A stretch of 64,000 nt of DNA from Geomonas edaphica (lineage in GTDB: Bacteria > Desulfobacterota > Desulfuromonadia > Geobacterales > Geobacteraceae), in NCBI RefSeq assembly GCF_004917075.1, contig NZ_SSYB01000005.1, positions 62,001 to 126,000 of the forward strand, in the 5' to 3' direction. The first letter of the stretch is position 1; each line of letters opens with the position of its first letter. Below the pieces are notes generated by a model. It ran no database searches. It worked only from the letters and a program-made list of their open reading frames with translations, and was not told where the DNA came from. Positions 1 through 8,269 of this stretch are shown here, in pieces. Made by a program: the position numbers and the translations under genes.

Positions 1-61
1 TGAGAAAAGAAGGGGGGAGTGATTGGGGGAGGGGGGTGACGTAAGCGGGGCGGCTATAAAA

Positions 62-487
62 TTACGGGAGGTTGCCTCTCACCTTCCTGAGCAGGCGTAT
101 CAGTTCCTGCTGCTCCGTTTCGTCGAAACCGCGCCATATCCTTTCGATGAGGTTACGCGACACCTCCTGGAATACCGGCTTGAGCGCCTGGCCCTTGGGG
201 GAGAGTCTCACGAAGACGGTCCGCTGGTCCTGGGTGCTGCTCGCCTTCTCGACATAGCCGTTTGCGACCAGTTTGCCGACCAGCGCGGTCACCGTCGACT
301 TGTCGCGCCGCACCGCCTTGGCGAGGTCCTTCATGGTCACCTGCTCGTTGTTGAACAGGTGGTGCAGGATGGCGCCGTGCGACGGAGCGAGTCCTTCGAT
401 CCCCAGGCGCTTCAGTTCCTGGAGCAGGTGCCGGTTGATGCCGGCGCGGGTGTCGCTTATGAGTGCTGCGATGCTCTTGGTTTCCAT
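62..487 (-). CDS. MarR-family transcriptional regulator
   Basis: This 141-residue protein has the size and pattern of a MarR winged-helix repressor. A helical dimerisation segment comes first (about 1-35). A helix-turn-helix follows around MKDLAKAVRRDKSTVTALVGKL (roughly 52-73, quoted here in part as a motif), and then a wing at DQRTVFVRLSPKG. C-terminal helices close the dimer. MarR proteins bind palindromes and respond to small ligands or oxidants; the ligand cannot be read here. Its ATG lies only a few bases downstream of a good promoter that carries a palindrome, so autoregulation and a leaderless mRNA are likely (see the separate promoter entry). Its targets may lie beyond the left edge. 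The family call is confident and the role unknown. Confidence 0.9.
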   Translation of the reverse strand: METKSIAALISDTRAGINRHLLQELKRLGIEGLAPSHGAILHHLFNNEQVTMKDLAKAVRRDKSTVTALVGKLVANGYVEKASSTQDQRTVFVRLSPKGQALKPVFQEVSRNLIERIWRGFDETEQQELIRLLRKVRGNLP

Positions 488-495
488 GGGAGGGG

Positions 496-524
496 AATCT
501 AGTTTGACGGCAAACTAAAGTCAA
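496..524 (-). promoter_or_regulatory. Promoter with embedded palindromic operator, marR-type gene
   Basis: On the minus strand TTGACT (524-519) is followed after 17 nt by TAGATT (501-496), a good sigma-70 match. The spacer and first -10 base contain AGTTTG-ACGG-CAAACT (501-516), a perfect 6-bp inverted repeat. A MarR dimer bound there would block RNA polymerase. The expected transcription start lies about 1-3 nt before the ATG at 487, and no Shine-Dalgarno sequence is present, so the transcript is probably leaderless. Confidence 0.6.
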
Positions 525-592
525 GAAAAAAATCCCTCGCAGACCAGTCGGACCAGTCGGGAGGGGCAGGCGGGGCTTGGGCGGGGGAGCTA

Positions 593-1753
593 CTAGCTGC
601 GCTCGAGACGAAAGGGGATCACCATGTGGAAGGTGCTGCCGTGGTTCTTGCGGCTTTCGACCCAGATATGCCCCCCCATGAGATGAACCAGCTCGCTGCT
701 GATGGAGAGGCCGAGTCCGGTGCCGCCGTACTGCCTGGTGATGGAGGCATCCTCCTGGCTAAAGGGCGTGAAGATGCGCTTTATCGCCTCGGCGGCGATG
801 CCGATGCCGGTATCGGCGACGCTGATCTTCAGGCGTGCCACGCCTGCGCTTTGCTCATGGACTTGAACGGAGACGGTTATACCGCCCGCGTTGGTGAACT
901 TGATGGCGTTGCCGAGCACGTTGAGGAACACCTGCTTCACCCGCAACCGGTCTCCCATCAACTCGTCGGGGACGTCGTCGTCGATTTCAGTCCTGAAGGC
1001 AAGCCCCTTCCTGTTGATGACCGGCATCTGGGTCCTCACCACTTCCGCAAGGCTCTGCCTGAGGCTGAAACCGTGGCACTCCAACTCGATACTGCCGGCT
1101 TCCGCCTTCGAGAGGTCGAGGATGTCGTTGACGATGGTCAGCAGCCCCTGAGAGGAATCAAGGATGCCGTCCACGTATTCCTTCTGTTCCGGCGTAAGGT
1201 CGGTGAAGGCGAGGAGCTGCGACATCCCCATGATGCTGTTCATCGGGGTGCGGATCTCGTGGCTCATGTTGGCGAGAAAGTAGCTCTTCGCGCGGTTGGC
1301 CGCTTCGGCGCTTTCCCGTGCGGCGTTCAGATCTCTCTCGGCCTTCTTCCGGTCCGTTATGTCGAAGCAGTAGCCGATGTACCCGTCGAAGCCGCCCTCA
1401 TTCGAGAATACCGGACGGCCTATGTCGAAGATCCAGCGGTAATGGCCGTCGTGACGCCGCAGCCGGTACTCGATCTCGAAAGGCTCCCGCTTTTGAAAAG
1501 CGCCGAGCCGCTCGCCGATGTAGCGCTCCCGGTCTTCGACGTGCACCCCCGCGATCCACCCCTCGTCCAGTTCCTGTTCCATCGCCCGGCCGGTGAAGGC
1601 GAGCCAGGCGCCGTTGAGCCAATCGCGCCGGTTCTCGCTGTCGGCGCGCCAGATCAGGGCAGGCGCCTGGTCGAGTATTTCGAGGTAGCGTTCGCCCGTG
1701 GCGCTGCTTTGTGTGGCGTCATCGAAAGATTCGCTGGAAGTCTTACTAGCCAT
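593..1753 (-). CDS. PAS-domain sensor histidine kinase (cytoplasmic)
   Basis: Soluble kinase of 386 residues from the chosen start. One PAS domain (about 20-140) ends in the usual PAC segment, [11 protein letters not shown] short coiled linker leads to HisKA with the phospho-acceptor His in [13 protein letters not shown] (about residue 165). A HATPase_c domain follows with the N box near [15 protein letters not shown], the G1 box DTGIGI and the G2 box [10 protein letters not shown]. No transmembrane segment or receiver domain is seen. The open frame extends upstream to a TTG/ATG near 1828 but without a ribosome site; the ATG at 1753 has AAAGGT at good spacing. No cognate regulator is adjacent, so it is an orphan kinase. 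Confidence 0.88.
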   Translation of the reverse strand: MASKTSSESFDDATQSSATGERYLEILDQAPALIWRADSENRRDWLNGAWLAFTGRAMEQELDEGWIAGVHVEDRERYIGERLGAFQKREPFEIEYRLRRHDGHYRWIFDIGRPVFSNEGGFDGYIGYCFDITDRKKAERDLNAARESAEAANRAKSYFLANMSHEIRTPMNSIMGMSQLLAFTDLTPEQKEYVDGILDSSQGLLTIVNDILDLSKAEAGSIELECHGFSLRQSLAEVVRTQMPVINRKGLAFRTEIDDDVPDELMGDRLRVKQVFLNVLGNAIKFTNAGGITVSVQVHEQSAGVARLKISVADTGIGIAAEAIKRIFTPFSQEDASITRQYGGTGLGLSISSELVHLMGGHIWVESRKNHGSTFHMVIPFRLERS

Positions 1754-1931
1754 AGTTGACCTTTGCCGGTACCGCATGCTGCCATAGGAGAAAACATCAC
1801 CAGGTTGGAACGTTACCATTATTATCAAATAATTTAATTCTCTGAAAGGAAATTGTTATAAAAGGGGCTAATAGTGCCCAAATCTCTGTCTCAGCAACGT
1901 TTTGACGGTCGGTTGGACCCTTGGGTTGTGG

Positions 1932-2681
1932 TTAATCGACGGCGAAACCGTACCGGCTCAGTACCGACTTTGCTTCGCGTCTTTTGAGGTAGTGTAAAAA
2001 CTCGGCAGCGTCCCTGTTATTCGTGCCGTTTGTTGTGAGTGCCATAGGGTAAACGATGCGTGGGTAGAGTTGCTGCGGCACCGTGAAAAGGATCCTGGCG
2101 TGTTTTCCCAGCAGGGCATCGGTGCGGTAGACGAAGGCGCCGTCGACCTCTCCGCGTTCGGCGTACATCATGCTCTCCCTTACGTCCTTGGCGAGGATCA
2201 ATTTCCCGTTGAGCTGCTTCTCGAGCCCGGCCTTTCTCATCGCCTCCTCGGCGTATTCCCCGGCGGGAACGCTTTTGGGGCTGCCGATGGCGATGCTACC
2301 GAGGGAAGGAAGGTCGTGCATGCCGGAGATCTTTCGCGTCGTGGCGCCGGCAAAGACAAGGGTATTCCGCGTGAAGGTGTCGATGGAGGCCGCGGCAACG
2401 AGTTTCTTCTCTTTCAGGTGGCTCATCCACTCCTCGTTGGCCGAGATGAAGATGTCCGCGGGCGCGCCGCTTTCGATCTGTTTTGCGAGTGTCCCGGACG
2501 CGGCGTAGTTCCTGGTGATCTTCATTCCCGGGTGCTTTTGGACGAACTTCTCGGTGATCTCGTTCACCGCCTCCTTGAGGCTCGCCGCGGCGGAGATTGT
2601 TATCTCGCCTGCGGCAGCGGGCATTGCGAGCAGCATGAGGGTGAGGCAGCAGGACGATATCGTGGACAGCAGCTTTTTCAT
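1932..2681 (-). CDS. modA: Molybdate ABC transporter substrate-binding protein
   Basis: Periplasmic molybdate/tungstate-binding protein of 249 residues, the usual ModA length. It opens with a Sec signal peptide (about 1-24, ending LAMPAAAG). The mature part begins ITISAAASLKEAVNEI, the typical ModA start that supplies Ser and backbone contacts to the oxyanion. SGTLAKQI, PADIFISANEEWM and the stretch with SPKSVPAGEYAEEAM and GEVDGAFVYRTDAL are also family hallmarks. It should hand molybdate to a ModBC permease, but no modB or modC lies next to it. Molybdenum is needed for enzymes such as formate dehydrogenase and nitrate reductase. Confidence 0.92.
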   Translation of the reverse strand: MKKLLSTISSCCLTLMLLAMPAAAGEITISAAASLKEAVNEITEKFVQKHPGMKITRNYAASGTLAKQIESGAPADIFISANEEWMSHLKEKKLVAAASIDTFTRNTLVFAGATTRKISGMHDLPSLGSIAIGSPKSVPAGEYAEEAMRKAGLEKQLNGKLILAKDVRESMMYAERGEVDGAFVYRTDALLGKHARILFTVPQQLYPRIVYPMALTTNGTNNRDAAEFLHYLKRREAKSVLSRYGFAVD

Positions 2682-2905
2682 GGCAGACTCCTTTTCTCGA
2701 TGGGATACGCGAGGGGGCGCCCCTCGCCATATTCCCGATTACATGACGCGTGCCATGCGCGACCGATAAGATTGGTGCGTGATATCAAGCGGTTCAATGC
2801 CGGGGGGCGGCGAAGGGGCCGGCCGCGGCGTGCGAGAAAAAAGGGCAGGTGCCGTCGGGGTGGGCAGTTACGCGGGACGGCGAGCGTGACGGATGAGTCT
2901 GTCCA

Positions 2906-3241
2906 TCAGCGGAAGGTGGCGAGGACGTAATCCGCGATGAGACGCGCGTCGGCGTCCGGGATGGTCGTCTCGTCGAATCGGAGCATCCCGGGGCCTGGGT
3001 TGCGCATCTTCTTCACGATGTCGGCTGGCGTCGTTATGCCGTGGTCGGCGAGGACGCCTGCATGCAGGGTCTTGCCGGGTGTGAGTACGTTGCCGCCGTT
3101 CGGGTGGCAGGGGGCGCAGCGCTCCTTGAAGAGCTGCCCACCCCGCTCCGTTACCACGGGGGGGGACCCGCCCCGTGGGGTGTCGGTGCAGCCGCTCATA
3201 AGGGCGGCGAGGATGATGAGCGAGACGGCGCGGCGGGGCAT
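2906..3241 (-). CDS. Monoheme c-type cytochrome lipoprotein of the hydrogenase operon
   Basis: Protein of 111 residues from the ATG at 3241, which has AGGGA upstream and lies 4 nt after the protease stop. The N-terminus (MPRRAVSLIILAALMSGC) is a lipoprotein signal with lipobox LMSGC. One heme site, CAPCH, is present, and a later GMLRF Met is the likely sixth iron ligand, as in class I cytochromes c. It is the last gene of the hydrogenase operon, so it may carry electrons from the hydrogenase-cytochrome b module into the periplasmic cytochrome pool. That role is inferred from position. Confidence 0.8.
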   Translation of the reverse strand: MPRRAVSLIILAALMSGCTDTPRGGSPPVVTERGGQLFKERCAPCHPNGGNVLTPGKTLHAGVLADHGITTPADIVKKMRNPGPGMLRFDETTIPDADARLIADYVLATFR

Positions 3242-3245
3242 CGGG

Positions 3246-3782
3246 CTAGTCCCTGCAGACGTTGACGGCACGCGAGACGGGCCGGCACTCGACGCCGAAC
3301 GCGGTGAGCTCCTTGAGCACCGCCCCCTTCATGGTCTCCACCTGCAGGGACACCTCGTGGGTTAAGTCGGTCCCCATCTCTATGCTTCCCGGCTGCACGC
3401 CGATCAGCACCATCTCCCCAGGTGCCTGCCCCATGAGCCTCGCCACGGACAGGAGGTCCTTCAGCCCCATCTGGTGCGGCGAAACCTTCGTCTCCAGGGC
3501 GATCGGAAGCTCCTCCCCGGCAAGCCGCACGCAGGTGCCGGGTTCCTTTCCCGTCTCCACCGCATCGACCATGATGAGGTGGCTGCGCCCCTCTAACACC
3601 GGGAGGAGGTCGAGCCCCAGCGTCCCCCCGTCGACGATCTCCACGCTCTTCGGGAAGCGGTACTCGCGCTGCAACTGCTGCACCACGCGTATCCCCACGC
3701 CGTCGTCCCCCATCACCAGGTTCCCTACGCCGAGCACCAGGAACTTCGGCGCCGGTTGTTGTTTCATCGAGTTTGCTTTCAC
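3246..3782 (-). CDS. hyaP: [NiFe]-hydrogenase maturation protease
   Basis: HyaD/HybD-type endopeptidase of 178 residues. These enzymes sense bound nickel and clip the C-terminal tail from the hydrogenase large subunit as the last maturation step. GVGNLVMGDDGVGIRVV at the N-terminus supplies one acidic nickel ligand, and MVDAVETG and SPHQMG supply the expected Asp and His. The GTG start at 3782 is chosen because AAAGGAG from the end of the cytochrome b gene sits 8 nt before it; an ATG five codons later is the alternative. Its substrate is presumably the large subunit two genes upstream, which still encodes a tail. Confidence 0.92.
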   Translation of the reverse strand: MKANSMKQQPAPKFLVLGVGNLVMGDDGVGIRVVQQLQREYRFPKSVEIVDGGTLGLDLLPVLEGRSHLIMVDAVETGKEPGTCVRLAGEELPIALETKVSPHQMGLKDLLSVARLMGQAPGEMVLIGVQPGSIEMGTDLTHEVSLQVETMKGAVLKELTAFGVECRPVSRAVNVCRD

Positions 3783-3785
3783 CCG

Positions 3786-4454
3786 TTATTCTCCTTTTTG
3801 TTTGACCGTGAACTTGTAGCCGCTGAACATGCTGGAAATCTCGCCTCCGTGCTCCTTTATGTCCATAAGCCAAGCGCTGTAGATGTGGTTGACGACGAAG
3901 CCTAGGATGAGCCACATGCCCATGTGGTGGGCAAGGCGCATCCCCTGCAGGCTGAAAAGCGAGTACATGAAGCCAAGCGACTTGAACATGATCCCTCCCG
4001 GGGTGTGGGAGGTGTACATGGCAAAGCCAGTGAGGATCATCGTGAGGTAGATCAGGAAGAGCACGAAGTACGCGGTGGTGGCGAGCGGGTTGTGCCCGAC
4101 CGTCTCGGGGACCTCGTGGGAGCGGAGCAGGTAGTAGTTCAGCATCTTTTTGAGCTTTTCCCGTCCCTTCGCGCTGAACATCGGGAAGAAGGCGCGCCAG
4201 CTTGCGTGCTCGTTGCCGATGAAGGCCCAGACGACGCGCGAGGCGACGCTCACCGTGAAGGCGTAGGCCGCGACGAAGTGCACGAAGCGGATCCACCCCA
4301 TGGCGTAATCAGAGGGCGAGCTTCCCAGCGTAACGGGATGGCCGATCAGGAAGCCGGTCCCGGAGAGAACCACGATGGCGAGCACGTTGATCCAGTGAAA
4401 CCAGCGCAGCGGCAGTTCCCAGACGTACTGCTTGAACTTGCAACGGTCCGACAT
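3786..4454 (-). CDS. hyaB: Ni/Fe-hydrogenase b-type cytochrome subunit
   Basis: Integral membrane diheme cytochrome b (222 residues, four membrane helices) of the HyaC/HupC family. It anchors the hydrogenase and passes electrons from H2 to the quinone pool. Candidate heme-ligand His residues occur in LRWFHWINVLAIVV (helix 1), IRFVHFVAAYAF (helix 2) and RLAHHMGMWLILGFVVNHIY (helix 4). It lies between the large subunit and the protease with short gaps, as in HyaSLBP-type operons. The gene symbol follows Geobacter usage, in which HyaB is the cytochrome b. Confidence 0.92.
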   Translation of the reverse strand: MSDRCKFKQYVWELPLRWFHWINVLAIVVLSGTGFLIGHPVTLGSSPSDYAMGWIRFVHFVAAYAFTVSVASRVVWAFIGNEHASWRAFFPMFSAKGREKLKKMLNYYLLRSHEVPETVGHNPLATTAYFVLFLIYLTMILTGFAMYTSHTPGGIMFKSLGFMYSLFSLQGMRLAHHMGMWLILGFVVNHIYSAWLMDIKEHGGEISSMFSGYKFTVKQKGE

Positions 4455-4469
4455 GGCCCACCTCCTTGT

Positions 4470-6167
4470 CTAGGAAGCCTTCACGCGCACCATCTCCCGC
4501 CCGGTCGCGTCGAGGACGTGCACGGCGCAGGCGAGGCAGGGGTCGAAGGAGTGGATGGTGCGCAGGATCTCGAGCGGTTTTTCCGGGTCGGCGACCGGTG
4601 TCCCGAGAAGAGCGGCCTCGTAGGGGCCCGCCTGTCCCTTCGCGTCGCGCGGCGACGCGTTCCAGGTGGAGGGGACCACGGCCTGGTAGTTGAGGATCTT
4701 CTGGTCCTTGATCTTGATCCAGTGCCCGAGACCCCCGCGCGGCGCCTCGTGCCAGCCGTAGCCGTGAGCCTCGGCGGGCCAGGAGGCGGGATCCCATTTC
4801 TCGTTCGAGTGGATTCTAAGGTCCCCCTTGGCGATGTTGCCGATCAGCTCGTCGAGCCACTTCGGAGCCTGGCGCGCGATGACGAGACAGTCGACGCCGC
4901 GGGCGCCGGTGCGGCCAAGCGTCGAGAAGAGTGCCTCGGGGGGAACGTTCAGTTTCCCGAGTACCAGGTCCACCGCCCCCTTGGTCTCCTTGTGGCCTGA
5001 GGCGTAGGCGACCAGCACGCGGGCGAGCGGCCCCACCTCCATCGGTTTCTCCTCGTAGCGCGGCGCCTTGACCCAGGAGTACTTCTTGTCCGTGTCGAGG
5101 TACTGGTAGGGAGGATTGGGGCCGGTGTAGTTCGGTTCGGTGGAGCCCTCATAGGGGTGCAGCCCCTTTCCGTCGCTCCCGGCGTCCTGGTACCAGGAAT
5201 GCTCCACGTGCTCGGTGATCTTCTTCTGGTCGAGCGCCACCACCTTCGAGAGGTCCCGGTTCAGGATCGCCCCACCGGGGAGCCAGTTGTTGCCCGCCGC
5301 ATCAGGGAACTCCGGATAGCACATGTAGTTGCCGACCCCGGCGCCGATACCTGCCCACTCCTTGTAGAAGGAGGCGACCGCGAGGAGATCCGGGATGTAG
5401 ACCTTTTCGACGAACTCCTGGGCCTTGGCGAGTAGGCGCTTCACCTCGATCAGCTTGTCGGCGTTCAGCGCGTTCTGGGAATCCGGGTCGATCGGGATGG
5501 ACATACCCCCGACCAGGAAGGTCTGCGGATGCGGGTTCTTGCTCCCGAGGATCGCGTGGATCTTGATGATGTCCTTTTGCCACTCGAGCGCCTCTAGGTA
5601 GTGGGCCGTCGCCATCAGGTTCGCCTCGGGGGGGAGCTTGTAGGCGGGGTGCCCCCAGTAGGCGTTGGCGAAGGGGCCGAGGCGACCGGAGGCGACAAAC
5701 GCCTTCAGCTTCTCCTGCACCGCCTTGAAGTGGGTGGCCGAGTTGTTGGGCCATTCCGAGAGCGAGGCGGCGAGCTGGGCGGTCTTCACCGGGTCGGCCT
5801 TCAGCGCCGAGGTGATGTCCACCCAGTCGAGCGCGTGCAGGTGGTAGAAGTGGATCACGTGGTCCTGGGTGTTCTGGATGGAGATGATGATGTTACGTAT
5901 CAGCTGCGCGTTGGGGGGGACCGGGATCTTCAAAGCGTCCTCGACGGCGCGGATCGACGCGATCGAGTGCACCGTGGTGCAGACGCCGCAGAAGCGCTGG
6001 GTCCAGTACCAGGCGTCGCGCGGGTCGCGATCCTTAAGGATCTTTTCTATGCCGCGGAACATGGTGCCGGAGACCCAGGCGTTGCTGATCTTGCCGCCGG
6101 AGACCTCCGCCTCGACGCGCAGGTGCCCTTCAATTCTAGTGATCGGGTCGACAACGATCTTGGTCAT
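4470..6167 (-). CDS. hyaL: [NiFe]-hydrogenase large subunit
   Basis: Catalytic subunit (565 residues) that binds the Ni-Fe(CN)2CO centre and splits or forms H2. RIEGHLRVE is at 11-19. The first metal motif, RFCGVCTTVH, supplies C60 and C63, and the second, DPCLACAVH, supplies C544 and C547. A 15-residue tail after H550 marks an unprocessed precursor that should be cut by the protease encoded downstream. It has no signal peptide and is expected to cross the membrane with the Tat-tagged small subunit, whose stop lies 1 nt upstream. Length and motifs are complete. Confidence 0.97.
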   Translation of the reverse strand: MTKIVVDPITRIEGHLRVEAEVSGGKISNAWVSGTMFRGIEKILKDRDPRDAWYWTQRFCGVCTTVHSIASIRAVEDALKIPVPPNAQLIRNIIISIQNTQDHVIHFYHLHALDWVDITSALKADPVKTAQLAASLSEWPNNSATHFKAVQEKLKAFVASGRLGPFANAYWGHPAYKLPPEANLMATAHYLEALEWQKDIIKIHAILGSKNPHPQTFLVGGMSIPIDPDSQNALNADKLIEVKRLLAKAQEFVEKVYIPDLLAVASFYKEWAGIGAGVGNYMCYPEFPDAAGNNWLPGGAILNRDLSKVVALDQKKITEHVEHSWYQDAGSDGKGLHPYEGSTEPNYTGPNPPYQYLDTDKKYSWVKAPRYEEKPMEVGPLARVLVAYASGHKETKGAVDLVLGKLNVPPEALFSTLGRTGARGVDCLVIARQAPKWLDELIGNIAKGDLRIHSNEKWDPASWPAEAHGYGWHEAPRGGLGHWIKIKDQKILNYQAVVPSTWNASPRDAKGQAGPYEAALLGTPVADPEKPLEILRTIHSFDPCLACAVHVLDATGREMVRVKAS

Positions 6168-6168
6168 C

Positions 6169-7284
6169 TCAATCCTCCTTGGTGTCTTCGCCCGGTTCCT
6201 TGTCCTTTCTCATCGCGTTGAGCGCGCCGTGCACCACGAAGGCACCCGCGGCGCCGGCGGCAAGCCCGAGGCCAATGGCGTCTGCGGTGTGCTCGATGCC
6301 GAAGCCGGGCACGTTCGGGAGCCTGCCGTACATGGGGGACATGACATCCCAGAACTGCGGCTCCGCGCAACCGACGCAGGGGTGACCCGAGCCGATGGGC
6401 CAGGCGGTCTTCTCGTTGTAGCGCTGGGTGGGGCAGTTATGGAACGTCGCCGGTCCCTTGCAACCCATCTTGTAGAGGCAGTATCCCCTGCGGTGCCCAT
6501 CATCCCCCCACGCCTCCACGTACTGGCCGGCGTCGAAGTGCGGGCGTCTCTCGCAGTTGTCGTGGATGCGCTTGCCGTAGGCGAAGAGGGGGCGGCCGTG
6601 GCCGTCGAGCGCGGGGATCTTGTTGAAGACGAGGTAGTGGACGATGGTGGCGGTCAGGTTGTCCGCGTTGCAGGGGCATCCGGGGAGGTTGATCACGGTG
6701 GCGCCGGGAACCGCCTCTTTGACGCCGACCGCGCCGGTCGGATTCGGGGCCGCCGCCGGGATGCCGCCGTAGGAGGCGCAGTTGCCGATGGCGATGGTCG
6801 CCGCGGCGTTGCCGCACACCTCCCGGGCGCGCGCGAGGTTCGATTTTCCCCCGACGCATCCGTAGACCCCGCCGTCCTTCATCGGGATGGACCCCTCGAT
6901 GACGGCGAAGTATTTCCCCTTGTGGTCGGTGATCGCCTTTTCGAGGGCCGCCTCCGCCTGGTGCCCGGCCGCGACCATGATGGTCTCGTGGTAGTCGACC
7001 GAGAGGATGTCGAGGACGATCTCGCCGACGGTCGGGTTCGCCGCGCGCAGAAGCGCCTCGCTGTCGCCGGTACATCCCTGGAACTCGAGCCATACAAGCG
7101 TGGGGCGTTTCACCTCGTCAAGGGCGCGCGCCACCGAGGGGGCAAAAGAGGGGGGGAGGGCAAGCGCGGCGGTCATCGTGGAGCAGAACTTCAGGAAGTC
7201 GCGTCGTGAAACGCCGCGTTCCTTCAGGATTCTGCTGATTGAGAATTCAGTGTCGTCTCTTCCCTCTGTTCTCGTCTTGCTCAT
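6169..7284 (-). CDS. hyaS: [NiFe]-hydrogenase small subunit, Tat-exported
   Basis: Iron-sulfur subunit of 371 residues. A long Tat signal carries SRRDFLK at 26-32, so the heterodimer is exported folded. Cluster ligands can be placed by pattern. Medial C284, C303 and C306; distal H241, C244, C269 and C275; proximal C71, C169 and C203. The usual fourth proximal Cys is replaced by Asp (D74 in GCTGDSE). A hydrophobic helix near the C-terminus (AIGLGLAAGAAGAFVVHG) anchors it to the membrane. The start has GGGAGG at good spacing. In Geobacter sulfurreducens a related Hya enzyme has been linked to oxidative-stress defence; applying that here is inference. Confidence 0.96.
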   Translation of the reverse strand: MSKTRTEGRDDTEFSISRILKERGVSRRDFLKFCSTMTAALALPPSFAPSVARALDEVKRPTLVWLEFQGCTGDSEALLRAANPTVGEIVLDILSVDYHETIMVAAGHQAEAALEKAITDHKGKYFAVIEGSIPMKDGGVYGCVGGKSNLARAREVCGNAAATIAIGNCASYGGIPAAAPNPTGAVGVKEAVPGATVINLPGCPCNADNLTATIVHYLVFNKIPALDGHGRPLFAYGKRIHDNCERRPHFDAGQYVEAWGDDGHRRGYCLYKMGCKGPATFHNCPTQRYNEKTAWPIGSGHPCVGCAEPQFWDVMSPMYGRLPNVPGFGIEHTADAIGLGLAAGAAGAFVVHGALNAMRKDKEPGEDTKED

Positions 7285-7355
7285 CCCGGCCTCCCTTTAG
7301 CTCACGGCGAAACGATGGACTCTTTGGAGCACGAACCCGAACTGACTGAATTATG

Positions 7356-7383
7356 ATTGTAGTAGAAAGATGTTTTATTGCAA
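7356..7383 (-). promoter_or_regulatory. Candidate promoter of the hydrogenase operon
   Basis: Minus-strand TTGCAA (7383-7378) and TACAAT (7361-7356) are separated by 16 nt. This puts a start near 7349, about 65 nt before the small-subunit ATG. The -10 is good and the -35 weak. No clear sigma-54 site was found. Confidence 0.4.
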
Positions 7384-7533
7384 GGGGGGAAAGTGAGGCC
7401 TGTGAGAAAAAAATTCCCATAGCTATAGGGTGTTGACAGTAAAACGGGAATTGTGACAGTGCGTGTGCAGGAACGCCCCCTCAGAATGGTTGCGACCTGT
7501 GAGGTCTTTACCTTTTAGAAGAGGGGGCGGTTT

Positions 7534-7570
7534 AAAGTCCCCCTTTGCGAAGGAGGATTTAGGGGGATTT
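7534..7570. repeat. 37-bp GC/AT-patterned intergenic repeat, copy 1
   Basis: The unit starts AAAGTCCCCCTTTGCGAAGG and ends ATTTAGGGGGATTT. The same 37-bp unit occurs at 33486-33522 with two mismatches. Internal dyad symmetry (CCCCCTTTGCGAAGGAGG) could fold as a small hairpin. Both copies lie just past the 3' end of a gene. Confidence 0.75.
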
Positions 7571-7629
7571 CAGCGTGGGATGGCAGAGGCAAATGCGCCG
7601 GACTGCAAAGAGAATGGCCGTGACAGCTG

Positions 7630-8268
7630 CTAAACCAGTCCCTTTTCCTGTGCGTAGCGCAGAAGAGCCACGCGTCCGTCCACGTTGACCTTCTGGTAGA
7701 TGTTGTGCAGGTGGACCTTCACCGTCCCCTCGCTAATGCAGAGCTTTCCGGCGATCTCCTTGTTACGCAGCCCGGCCGCCACCATGCGCACCAGCTCGAT
7801 CTCACGCTGGGTGAGCAGGGCGGCCATCTCGCGCGCCCCCGCCTCGCGCTTCAAAAGCTTCTCCAAGGCCTGTTTGGTCGAGCGCCTCTCCAGCCACTGC
7901 TCGCCGGAATAAACCTTGCGGATGCACTGCACCAGGAACTGGGGCGCCATCTCCTTCAGCACCACCCCCTGGATGCCGAGCATGACAGCGTCGAGCATGT
8001 CCTCGTCCTCGAGGGCGGCGGTCAAGAGCACTAGTCGCGCGCCCAGCTTCTCCTCGTTCACTTTCCTGGCCACCTCGATGCCGGTGAGACCCGGCATGCG
8101 AATGTCCAGGACGGCAATGTCGGGCTGCTCGCGCCGGATCGCCTCCAGGGCCGCGGCGCCGTCGGTGCAGCTTGCCAGCACCTCGAAGTCCGGTTCGAAA
8201 TTGAAGAGGCTCGTCAGCCCGTTCAGGATCAGGGGGTGGTCGTCGGCAAGCACCAGTCGTATGGCCAT
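7630..8268 (-). CDS. NarL/FixJ-family response regulator
   Basis: Response regulator of 212 residues from the ATG at 8268, which has AAGGAG six bases upstream. The receiver domain (about 1-120) shows the acidic pair ADDH, the phospho-acceptor Asp in AVLDIRMPGLTG and a C-terminal KE pair. A LuxR-type helix-turn-helix follows (LTQREIELVRMVAAGLRNKE, then ISEGTVKVHLHNIYQKV). The start is one base past the stop of the kinase gene, so the two are translationally coupled partners. Targets are unknown; the hydrogenase operon downstream on the same strand is a candidate only by proximity. Confidence 0.93.
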   Translation of the reverse strand: MAIRLVLADDHPLILNGLTSLFNFEPDFEVLASCTDGAAALEAIRREQPDIAVLDIRMPGLTGIEVARKVNEEKLGARLVLLTAALEDEDMLDAVMLGIQGVVLKEMAPQFLVQCIRKVYSGEQWLERRSTKQALEKLLKREAGAREMAALLTQREIELVRMVAAGLRNKEIAGKLCISEGTVKVHLHNIYQKVNVDGRVALLRYAQEKGLV

Positions 8269-8269
8269 G

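Larger units (their letters stand above)
7285..7629. other. 345-bp intergenic region upstream of the hydrogenase operon
   Basis: No coding frame is convincing here. It holds the candidate hydrogenase promoter, an AT-rich stretch, and a 37-bp repeat copy near the left-reading response regulator's 3' end. A TTGACA on the plus strand near 7434 has no convincing -10 and no plus-strand gene after it. Confidence 0.6.

Noticed and set aside
541-560. Direct repeat ACCAGTCGG x2 upstream of the marR-type gene.
   Set aside because: Two 9-bp units only, with no relation to promoter elements. It could easily be chance.
2736-2757. Possible sigma-54 site upstream of modA (TGGCACG on the minus strand).
   Set aside because: The -24 element is good, but the -12 part reads ATGTA where TTGCW is required, and no enhancer-type regulator is near.
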